DNA of 11,123 nt from Chloroflexota bacterium. GTDB taxonomy: Bacteria > Chloroflexota > Dehalococcoidia > Lucifugimonadales > JADFKI01. Shown here piece after piece: positions 5,751 to 11,123 of this stretch (its first letter is position 1; the number at the start of each line of letters is the position of its first letter). Under the pieces are notes generated by a model, which saw nothing but the letters and a program-made list of their open reading frames with translations, had not been told where the DNA came from and made no database searches. The DNA is taken from the NCBI GenBank assembly GCA_024648655.1, contig JAGGDZ010000523.1:1-11123 (forward strand), given 5' to 3'. A program made the translations under genes and the position numbers.

Positions 5751-6554
5751 CTACTTCGCCCCCAACTCTACAGACTTGTCGTAGGCGGCGATGACGCCCT
5801 CAAGTACGGCGGCTCGAAACCCCTCGCTTTCCATCGCGCGCAACGCGGCTATAGTCGTGCCTCCCGGCGATGTTACCATGTCTTTCAACTCCGCCGGATG
5901 CCGTCCGGTCTCCTGCACGAGCTGAGTGCTTCCCAGAACCGTCTGCAATGCAAGCCGCCGCGCCATATCGCGCGCCATGCCCAGATACACCCCCGCGTCT
6001 ATGAGCGCCTCTATGAACAGGAATACGTACGCAGGTCCGCTGGCGCTGAGCGCCGTTGACATGTCTATCAGCTTCTCGTCCGGGACATAGACCTCATCGC
6101 CGAGGGTCTGTAGAATCTGCCCTACGGCATCGCGCACCACGCCCGGAACCGCAGTCGTAGCAGTCCACACGCTCATCCCCGCGCCAATCTGCGCCGGAGT
6201 GTTCGGCATGATGCGGACTACGGAGTCTTGGTTCATGCCAGTGATTAGCGTATCGATAGTCGCTCCGGCTACAATCGAGGCGACCGTCTGCTGCGGTTCT
6301 AGACTGGCGCTCAGACCGGGCATCACTTCGGGAAGCGACTGAGGCTTAACAGCGAGGACCACGAGGTCTGCGCCTCCGATGGCATATCCGTTGTCGGCGA
6401 ACGCCTGCAAGCCGTACTCCTTAGTGAGCTGCTCGCGTCGTTCAGTAACAGGCTCGCCAATGCTGATGTCCTCCGGCAGCGTCAGATTCGCGGCGAGTAC
6501 GCCGCCGATTATCGACTCCGCCATCACTCCGCCGCCGATAAATGCAAGTCTCAT
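5751..6554 (-). CDS. proC: Pyrroline-5-carboxylate reductase
   Basis: A 267-residue enzyme for the last step of proline synthesis, reducing 1-pyrroline-5-carboxylate with NAD(P)H in the cytoplasm. The Rossmann motif is FIGGGVMAES (5-14). AVKPQ (68-72), VRIMPNTPA (113-121), SASGPAYVF (170-178) and DMVTSPGGTTIAAL (225-238) are signature ProC blocks, and the length is normal. A GGAG site (minus strand, plus coordinates 6561-6564) precedes the ATG by 6 nt. The gene lies 62 bp downstream of the PdxA-family gene on the same strand, so it may belong to the same transcript, and is coupled to yggT downstream. The proC-yggT pairing is widely conserved in bacteria. Confidence 0.96.
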   Translation of the reverse strand: MRLAFIGGGVMAESIIGGVLAANLTLPEDISIGEPVTERREQLTKEYGLQAFADNGYAIGGADLVVLAVKPQSLPEVMPGLSASLEPQQTVASIVAGATIDTLITGMNQDSVVRIMPNTPAQIGAGMSVWTATTAVPGVVRDAVGQILQTLGDEVYVPDEKLIDMSTALSASGPAYVFLFIEALIDAGVYLGMARDMARRLALQTVLGSTQLVQETGRHPAELKDMVTSPGGTTIAALRAMESEGFRAAVLEGVIAAYDKSVELGAK

Positions 6555-6616
6555 GAAGTTCTCCGTATGCTCGGGCGCCCATCCTAGACTTCTTCCTGAG
6601 GAATGGACTGATTGCG

Positions 6617-7621
6617 CTAAGGTAGCTTGCTCTCGCTTGCGAGCGACACGGCGACTCTGATGGACTCTAGCATGCTCTCTGCGTCCGCGATTCCCTTGCC
6701 CGCTATGTCGAACGCTGTGCCGTGGTCAACGGACGTGCGAATGAATGGCAGGCCGAGGTTGACGCTTATGCTCTTGGCGAAGTCATGCACCTTTATGGGA
6801 ATGTGTCCCTGGTCATGGTACATTGCCAGCACCGCGTCGTATCTGCCGTCGATCGCCTGTGGGAACACGCTGTCGGCCGGCACGGGTCCGGTGGCATCAA
6901 TGCCCTCGGCGCGCGCCGCCTCAACCGCGGGGGTAATCTGCAAAGCTTCCTCGTCACCGAGCAGACCGCCGTCGCTGGAGTGCGGATTAAGCGCAGCGAC
7001 ACCGATGCGCGGCTCCGGGAAGCCCCACGCCTTGAAGCACTCGTCTGTGAGGCGCAGCTTCGCGAGCACATTGTCTTTCGTTACATAGTCGCAGGCGATT
7101 CGCAGTGAACGGTGTGTGGTCAGATGCACGACTCGCAGCGTATTCGCCGTGAGCATCGTCGCCACTTCTTTCGCGCCCGTCTGGCTCTGGAAAATCTCCA
7201 TGTGTCCGATGTCCGTATAGCCTGCCAGCTTGCACGCTTCCTTGTTGATGGGAGCGGTTGCAATCGCCTGCACAGCGCCGGCGCTGGCAAGCTCGCCCGC
7301 CCTGAGTATCCACTCGACCGACGCCTTGCCGGAGGAGGCGGACAACTTTCCGTACTCGATTGCGCCGTAGTCGAGGTTCTCCAAGTCGAGAACATCAATG
7401 TCCCCGTGCTCTCCGATGACGTCATCAACGGAGTGCGCGACCTTCGCCCTGCCGGAAGCGCCTATCAGTTCGAGAGCAGCGTTCATAGCGGCTGCGCTGC
7501 CTACCACGAACGGGCGCGTCTTCTCATAGACCCATTCGTCTTGAAGCGCCTTCGCGGTAACTTCCGCTCCGATGCCCGCGGCATCACCCATCGTAATCGC
7601 AAGCAGTGGCCTTTCGCTCAT
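6617..7621 (-). CDS. PdxA-family 4-phosphohydroxyacid dehydrogenase (PdxA or PdxA2 type)
   Basis: A 334-residue PdxA-family enzyme. PdxA oxidises 4-phosphohydroxy-L-threonine in vitamin B6 synthesis; PdxA2 acts on 4-phospho-D-threonate or -erythronate in sugar-acid catabolism. The likely metal-binding histidines are H170 (HLTTHRSL), H214 (LNPHSSDGG) and H269 (AMYHDQGH), and the C-terminal block LPFIRTSVDHGTAFDIAGKG (291-310) is diagnostic. Two conserved blocks differ from the usual form: GDAAGIGAE (12-20) in place of GDPxGIGPE, and GHME (139-142) in place of GHTE, replacing a substrate-side Thr by Met. The VVHLTTH and TSVDHG wording is closer to what I recall of PdxA2 than of PdxA. No DUF1537 kinase or other pdx gene is in the window, so the substrate stays open. 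An AGAGG site precedes the ATG by 7 nt. Confidence 0.9.
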   Translation of the reverse strand: MSERPLLAITMGDAAGIGAEVTAKALQDEWVYEKTRPFVVGSAAAMNAALELIGASGRAKVAHSVDDVIGEHGDIDVLDLENLDYGAIEYGKLSASSGKASVEWILRAGELASAGAVQAIATAPINKEACKLAGYTDIGHMEIFQSQTGAKEVATMLTANTLRVVHLTTHRSLRIACDYVTKDNVLAKLRLTDECFKAWGFPEPRIGVAALNPHSSDGGLLGDEEALQITPAVEAARAEGIDATGPVPADSVFPQAIDGRYDAVLAMYHDQGHIPIKVHDFAKSISVNLGLPFIRTSVDHGTAFDIAGKGIADAESMLESIRVAVSLASESKLP

Positions 7622-7642
7622 ATCAGTACCTCTGGGAATAGT

Positions 7643-7999
7643 TTACATAGATGCCAAGATATGCAGGATTTTTCGTCCTGAGTCTATATGTTTGGCTACG
7701 ATTGTACGATATTCATTATACCTTATTGGCTGCCGGTGAATACCTCTGCATCGTGGACACTCGGACATTAGTCGATCACAAGTTGCGAAACTGACGGCGC
7801 GACCTTCGCAGTAAGAGAACTGCGTGGCAATCTCGTTCAACAGCGGGTCCATATTCTCAAAGCGCGGCGCGTTCGTGTCCGGCGACTGCGCTCGCACCAC
7901 GCCAGGATTTTCGGCTGCGAACTTCACGACCCAAAGACATAACTCCAAGCCCGTTTTCTGATAACTCAGCAGAGCCTGATGGTATAACTCCCGACGCAT
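7643..7999 (-). CDS. Unrecognised small ORF, possibly a gene relic
   Basis: In the gene-poor 7622-8220 stretch, one minus-strand frame stays open and reads protein-like from the ATG at 7999 (MRRELYHQALL) for 118 residues. Codons in the middle part (about residues 20-80) favour G/C at the third position like the neighbouring genes. Four cysteines with spacing C-x9-C-x6-C-x2-C (the last pair in ECPRC) could bind a metal. No family was recognised. Against a functional gene: there is no ribosome-binding site, the frame extends upstream into Pro/Arg/Thr-rich sequence of no clear sense, and its last ~15 codons run through a dispersed repeat and over a promoter-like box. It may be the tail of a decayed gene. 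Confidence 0.22.
   Translation of the reverse strand: MRRELYHQALLSYQKTGLELCLWVVKFAAENPGVVRAQSPDTNAPRFENMDPLLNEIATQFSYCEGRAVSFATCDRLMSECPRCRGIHRQPIRYNEYRTIVAKHIDSGRKILHILASM
7645..7680. repeat. Second dispersed repeat family, copy A (leader of the PdxA-family gene)
   Basis: The segment starts ACATAGATGCCAAGATATGC and ends GGATTTTTCGTCCTG. It resembles 9577-9608 upstream of the sulfatase gene: both share ATAGATGCCA, then TGC-GG, then ATTTT(T)CGTC at matching spacing. Both copies lie in the same orientation, about 25-40 bp upstream of a minus-strand start codon. Confidence 0.5.
7715..7720 (-). promoter_or_regulatory. Candidate -10 box upstream of the PdxA-family gene
   Basis: The minus strand carries a perfect TATAAT here, in the context GGTATAATGAATATCG, about 95 bp upstream of the PdxA-family ATG. 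No good -35 box is found 16-18 nt further up, so an activator or a weak promoter would be needed. A second perfect TATAATGAA lies upstream of the LLM gene at 10985-10990. Confidence 0.3.
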
Positions 8000-8220
8000 C
8001 GACGAGCAGCGGCCCGAAGGTTGAGGCAGTGGAGGACGGCTACGAGGTGTGGTTGTGCCGCTCCCGAGTTCAGGATGAGTCTGACGCGGCACGATTACGC
8101 ACCGCTACGGCGCCGGCAGGGACGACTACGGCAGACGGAGTGAGTTGTTTGACGACGTTAGCGCGAACCAGCGTCCATCCATCCGCCGCGAAATGGTCTT
8201 CATGCGATGCTCGTTTAGCA
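8000..8220. other. Non-coding or unrecognised remainder of the 600-bp gap
   Basis: This part of the gap between the sulfatase 3' end and the small ORF carries no recognisable gene, RNA or clear terminator hairpin. Frames open across it on both strands (for example plus 8029-8316, minus to 8092) are rich in Arg, Pro, Thr and Ala, lack ribosome-binding sites, and overlap the sulfatase coding end in one case. It may contain decayed coding DNA. Confidence 0.4.
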
Positions 8221-9537
8221 TCACTGCATCTCATCAAAGATAGGCAGCAGCCTTACCCTTGCCTCCGACTGTTCCTCAGTATCTTGCGCTTCGTGGATCG
8301 GTCGCTCTTCGTCTAGGTCAATCCACAGGTCGTACAGTTCACCGGTCTCGTACAGTTTCCAGTGGTTGTCGCGGACAAATCGAATACGAGAGGCGGATAC
8401 GGAAGAACGGAGATTCATCGGCTCGAAGTGGAAGAACATCCAATCCCTGGGGTTGCCGGTCTCGCCTTTCAACTGCGGATAGAATGACCTTCCGTCAACG
8501 AAGTAGCCGTCCGGAAACTCCAGTCCGGCCGCCTCCATAATGGTCGGCAGGAAGTCCGTGGACTCTACCATATCCCTGTTGACAACTCCGGCGGGGATAG
8601 TTCCGGGCATGCGGCAGATGAGCGGCACGTGCGTCCCCCGGTCGTTTGTCTTGCCCTTGCCGCCACATATCTCGTTGTGCTCGTGATACATCGAGCAGAC
8701 GTCGTGGGGACTGCCGTTGTCGCCGAGGTACAGCACCAGCGTGTCTTCACCGATGCCCTGCTCGTCCAGATAGTCCATGAGCCTTCCGATAACCTTGTCA
8801 TGGTATTCGACCATGTCCTTGTAAAAGCGCGGGTCGTCGCCCCACGAGCCTTCCTCAAGCTCATTCCAAGTCCTCCCGCCCAGCGTCCTGTTTGAAGGCG
8901 GGTCGAACGAGTCCCATTCCGGGCTGTCCGGCGTGGGTTCGTGCGGCTTGTGCGTAGCCGCCATCGACCAGTACACGAAGAATGGCTTGTCGTCGTCCTT
9001 CTTGCGTCCGATATAGTCGATGATATAGTCGCAGAAGACATCCTCGCCGTATTTGCCCTTCGTGTCGTCCCTGTACGCGCCATTCTCGTAGATGATGGGG
9101 TCCTTGTAGCGCGATCCTTTCTCCTCCGTGTGATGAGCGTGCCAGACGCAGAATTCGTCGAAACCTGCGTCCTCGATCTTCTGACCCTTCGAGCGCATCT
9201 CCGGCGCCTCATCGGGCGGATTGTATGAGTAGAGCTGCCACTTGCCGGAGATGCAGGTGTTGTATCCTGCGCCTGAAAACAGGTGCCCGAATGTGACCTC
9301 ATCGGGCTTCATCAAACCGAACCCGATGTAGTTGCGGAAATTATACTTGCCCGTCATTAGCGAAATTCGTGTCGGAGTACACAGCGGCATCACGTGCGCT
9401 TCGTCGAACCGCATTCCTTCCTGCGCCATACGGTCAATACGCGGCGTGGCATACGAAGTACCTCCGTTTGCTCCTATGACCTCGTAACCAAGATCGTCGG
9501 ACATTATCAGGACTATGTTGGGCTGCTTATCGGGCAT
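8221..9537 (-). CDS. Sulfatase (S1-type, formylglycine-dependent), cytoplasmic
   Basis: A 438-residue type I sulfatase that hydrolyses sulfate esters. Calcium ligands are D14/D15 (MSDDLGY) and D273/N274 (LGDNGS). The sulfatase signature CTPTR is at 53-57; C53 should be converted to formylglycine by a maturation enzyme, which is not in this window. K99 sits in SGKWQLY, where the usual motif is GKWHLG, so the active-site His is Gln. H196 (THKPH) and the GGKGKTNDRGTHVP block (292-305) complete the expected set. There is no signal peptide or membrane anchor, so it would act in the cytoplasm on an imported or internally made sulfate ester. The start has AGGAG 7 nt upstream. Substrate (choline sulfate, aryl sulfate, sulfated sugar) cannot be told. 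Confidence 0.93.
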   Translation of the reverse strand: MPDKQPNIVLIMSDDLGYEVIGANGGTSYATPRIDRMAQEGMRFDEAHVMPLCTPTRISLMTGKYNFRNYIGFGLMKPDEVTFGHLFSGAGYNTCISGKWQLYSYNPPDEAPEMRSKGQKIEDAGFDEFCVWHAHHTEEKGSRYKDPIIYENGAYRDDTKGKYGEDVFCDYIIDYIGRKKDDDKPFFVYWSMAATHKPHEPTPDSPEWDSFDPPSNRTLGGRTWNELEEGSWGDDPRFYKDMVEYHDKVIGRLMDYLDEQGIGEDTLVLYLGDNGSPHDVCSMYHEHNEICGGKGKTNDRGTHVPLICRMPGTIPAGVVNRDMVESTDFLPTIMEAAGLEFPDGYFVDGRSFYPQLKGETGNPRDWMFFHFEPMNLRSSVSASRIRFVRDNHWKLYETGELYDLWIDLDEERPIHEAQDTEEQSEARVRLLPIFDEMQ

Positions 9538-9576
9538 TTCTGTTCTCCTGTCTGTTGCTGAATCAAAACGAATGTG

Positions 9577-9608
9577 TATAGATGCCAGAATTTGCGGGCA
9601 TTTTCGTC
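9577..9608. repeat. Second dispersed repeat family, copy B (leader of the sulfatase gene)
   Basis: The segment starts TATAGATGCCAGAATTTGCG and ends GGCATTTTCGTC. It matches 7645-7680 over most of its length with small gaps. It runs directly into the inverted-repeat element beginning at 9605. Confidence 0.5.
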
Positions 9609-9728
9609 ATCCCTGCCTTAAGCAGGAATCCGGCGCCGTTGAAAGGGTAACTTGCGAGATTCAGCCGTGTCTATGCTCTACGGATTCCCGCCTTCGCAGA
9701 AAAGACGGGGTGAAAATTAAGAATGACG
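9605..9728. repeat. REP/MITE-like inverted-repeat element
   Basis: The element is bounded by CGTCAT (9605-9610) and its exact complement ATGACG (9723-9728). Nested inside are GGAATCCG (9625-9632) and its exact complement CGGATTCC (9681-9688). Its left arm also holds a perfect hairpin, CCTGC-CTTAA-GCAGG (9612-9626). It encodes nothing and lies between the LLM gene's 3' end and the sulfatase 5' end, both on the minus strand. The structure suggests a miniature element or extragenic palindrome, perhaps also ending LLM or sulfatase-region transcripts. A half-copy is at 560-584. Confidence 0.6.
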
Positions 9729-9749
9729 GTACGCTCTAGCCGCTAATCG

Positions 9750-10871
9750 TTAGCCGCGACGTTGAATCACCTGCTTGCCAAAGTCTGAAATCAAGTCACG
9801 CGCTGCCTGCCGGTCCACTGCCGCGAGCGCTACATTGTTGACGCCGATTGCCTCCAGGTTATCCAGTTTGTCGATGATCTCGTCCGCCGTGCCGGTCAGA
9901 GTGCGAGCTACTAAGTCTGCCGAGACGAACCGCTCTTCTCCCTCTTTCAGATAGACATAATGTCCCTCGTGAACATCGAGGTATCGTCTGTCGTCCGGTG
10001 TGGGCTTCGGGCGGTTGTCCCCGTACTCACGAACGTACTGATCATACTTCTCGGCGAGGCCCGGATTGCTCATTCCCAGGTTTGCGCCCGGTCCATAGTC
10101 GCGCTCCCACATCGCGTGGATGCCCGGGACAAGCGTTGGACCCACGTTCCTGATTACCCGAGCGCCGGACAAGGATTCACCCTCTCTGAGAACGCATGCT
10201 GATGAGAGCACCGTCACGTAAGGCTTGGCTCCGTGCCCGCCGAACTTATCGAAGTTGTTCCCACTCGCTTCCGCCGCCGCCATCACCCTCGGAAGCCCTT
10301 CGGGGACGCTCTCACTTCTCGCGGTGGATATCCAGCCGTCGGATATTTCCCCGGTAATCTTCTGACCGCGTGGGCCATTGGCGGCAAGCATCACAGGAAT
10401 GGGATCTTCGATGTTAAAGAACTCATCCCGCCCGGAGTTGGATTTGGAATGGATAAGCCGTATCCATCTCTCACGGCTACCCTCGCGGAGCAGCACGTCC
10501 TCCCCATTGAGCAGACCCTTGACTTGCAGCGCATATTCCTCGAACTGTTCCATCTTCAGTGCGGGGAGGCCCATGGTGTTCCGACCCGTGTAGCCTGTGC
10601 CGAGTCCGACTATTACTCTGCCGGGTGCAATCCTGTTGATTGACGCCGCTGCCGCTGCCGTCACCGGCGCAAGCCTGTTGCTCGGTATCGCGACCAGAGT
10701 TCCCAGCTTGATGCGCGTGGTGTTCTGCGCTGCCAACGCCATCGTTGCCCACACGTCGGAGTAGATTAGCTGCGAGTCGAAGAGCCAAGCGTGTGTGAAA
10801 CCCGCCTCTTCAGCGGCTTTCACCTCGCGCCATGCCTCTATGTACGACGGTATGCCTATTCCGTAATCCAT
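9750..10871 (-). CDS. LLM-class (luciferase-like) flavin/F420-dependent oxidoreductase
   Basis: A 373-residue protein of the bacterial-luciferase-like superfamily (TIM-barrel oxidoreductases using FMN or F420). Evidence: the N-terminal strand-helix with AAEEAGFTHAWLFDSQL (19-35), then TRIKLGTLVAIPSNRLAPVTAAAAASI (52-78), GRVIVGLGTGYTGRNTMGL (84-102) and the C-terminal TGTADEIIDKLDNLEAIGVNNVALA (326-350). The middle block is closer to methylenetetrahydromethanopterin-reductase-like members than to true luciferases. Residues 131-147 and 245-310 form insertions compared with minimal members. The substrate is unknown; large families of such monooxygenases are known in SAR202 Chloroflexota, where oxidation of recalcitrant organics is proposed. 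The ATG at 10871 has only a distant GGGGGAG (13 nt) or a weak AAGAG ahead of it. Upstream is a tandem repeat and a TATAAT box. Confidence 0.92.
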   Translation of the reverse strand: MDYGIGIPSYIEAWREVKAAEEAGFTHAWLFDSQLIYSDVWATMALAAQNTTRIKLGTLVAIPSNRLAPVTAAAAASINRIAPGRVIVGLGTGYTGRNTMGLPALKMEQFEEYALQVKGLLNGEDVLLREGSRERWIRLIHSKSNSGRDEFFNIEDPIPVMLAANGPRGQKITGEISDGWISTARSESVPEGLPRVMAAAEASGNNFDKFGGHGAKPYVTVLSSACVLREGESLSGARVIRNVGPTLVPGIHAMWERDYGPGANLGMSNPGLAEKYDQYVREYGDNRPKPTPDDRRYLDVHEGHYVYLKEGEERFVSADLVARTLTGTADEIIDKLDNLEAIGVNNVALAAVDRQAARDLISDFGKQVIQRRG

Positions 10872-10904
10872 CTATTCCGCTCTTCTCCCCCAGGCTATCA
10901 ATTT

Positions 10905-10965
10905 CATGCCCAAACTCACCCATGCCCAAACTCACCCATGCCAAGCTCACCCATGCCAAACTCAC
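10905..10965. repeat. Tandem repeat, four units of 14-16 bp, in the LLM leader
   Basis: The unit CATGCCCAAACTCACC occurs perfectly at 10905-10920 and 10921-10936. It is followed by CATGCCAAGCTCACC (10937-10951, 15 bp) and CATGCCAAACTCAC (10952-10965). The array starts 34 bp upstream of the LLM start codon and would be transcribed as part of its leader if the TATAAT at 10985-10990 is used. Confidence 0.9.
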
Positions 10966-10984
10966 TTTGATGGCGGGCGAGTTC

Positions 10985-10990
10985 ATTATA
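10985..10990 (-). promoter_or_regulatory. Candidate -10 box upstream of the LLM gene
   Basis: The minus strand carries TATAAT in the context GATTTATAATGAAC, about 115 bp upstream of the LLM ATG. No convincing -35 sequence lies at standard spacing. If active, the tandem repeat at 10905-10965 would form most of the untranslated leader. Confidence 0.3.
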
Positions 10991-11029
10991 AATCACCAGG
11001 CGACCCGACAGGGAAGGAGATTGGCTTAG

Positions 11030-11123
11030 TCAGCTTGCGATTTGGTCAGACCGCTGCAACTGTTCCAGCTCAGTGACCGGAATATGACATCTTATCTCGT
11101 GGCTTGCCCCACCCGGACCCTGC
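11030..11123 (-). CDS. C-terminal end of a minus-strand gene, cut by the right edge
   Basis: One minus-strand frame enters from the right edge and stops at TGA (11032-11030). It encodes about 30 residues, including GPGGASHEIRCHIP and VTELEQLQRSDQIAS. The composition and absence of stops look like real coding sequence, and the spacing to the LLM leader fits a gene end, so the LLM gene probably lies downstream of it on the same strand. There is a faint likeness to the C-terminal tail of lactate/malate dehydrogenases (GxGG ... IPxT ... E ... LQxS), too short to rely on. No function is assigned. Confidence 0.45.
   Translation of the reverse strand, partial: QGPGGASHEIRCHIPVTELEQLQRSDQIAS

Noticed and set aside
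6591..6602. TTCCTGAGGAA near-palindrome between proC and the PdxA-family gene
   Set aside because: Only a one-base centre and no T-tract, so it cannot form a useful hairpin; no known operator was recognised.
7112..7681. 189-codon plus-strand frame opposite the PdxA-family gene
   Set aside because: Antisense shadow without motifs or ribosome-binding site.
8565..9302. 245-codon minus-strand frame, extremely rich in Arg, Thr and Ser
   Set aside because: It is an alternative frame of the sulfatase gene, whose own frame carries all active-site motifs.
10905..10965. Possible CRISPR array
   Set aside because: The units abut directly with no spacers and are only 14-16 bp long.
10832..11029. 65-codon plus-strand frame containing PKLTHAKLTHAKLT
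   Set aside because: Its repeated peptide is only the translation of the tandem DNA array; it overlaps the LLM start antisense and has no ribosome-binding site.

Overview
The window looks like a stretch of chromosome from a free-living, heterotrophic bacterium of moderately high GC content. The mix of a luciferase-like flavin monooxygenase, a soluble sulfatase, paired short-chain dehydrogenases, a crotonase and a 3-hydroxyisobutyrate-dehydrogenase-type enzyme, with stand-alone housekeeping genes between them, resembles Chloroflexota of the SAR202/Dehalococcoidia kind. That assignment is inferred from gene content only. No rRNA, tRNA, CRISPR array, transposase or phage gene was seen.

Layout. 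The left edge (minus strand) holds the receiver half of an OmpR/PhoB-type response regulator, then an enoyl-CoA hydratase-family gene. A plus-strand run follows from about 1.5 to 5.5 kb: a beta-hydroxyacid dehydrogenase, a monofunctional biotin-protein ligase, two adjacent short-chain dehydrogenases (SDRs) and a DUF167 (YggU-like) protein. From about 5.5 kb to the right edge all genes are on the minus strand: yggT and proC (coupled, 2 nt apart), a PdxA-family dehydrogenase, a gene-poor stretch of about 600 bp, a sulfatase, an LLM-class oxidoreductase and the 3' end of another gene.

How they fit together. proC, yggT and the DUF167 gene are frequent neighbours in bacteria; here they meet tail to tail. 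The crotonase, hydroxyacid dehydrogenase, SDRs, LLM oxidoreductase and sulfatase suggest catabolism of small organic acids and sulfated or otherwise recalcitrant organics, but no single pathway can be reconstructed.

The most notable object is the second SDR (4328-5086). It follows a catalytically intact SDR by 55 bp, keeps the overall SDR fold sequence, and has lost the catalytic Tyr and Lys (both Ala), the glycines of the dinucleotide-binding motif and the NNAG glycine. It reads as a non-catalytic partner subunit or a repurposed scaffold. The intergenic spaces carry several short repeat families: a dispersed 24-bp motif, a REP/MITE-like inverted repeat, and perfect 15-, 16- and 22-bp repeats. 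Some sit in leaders and appear to contribute the ribosome-binding region of the downstream gene.
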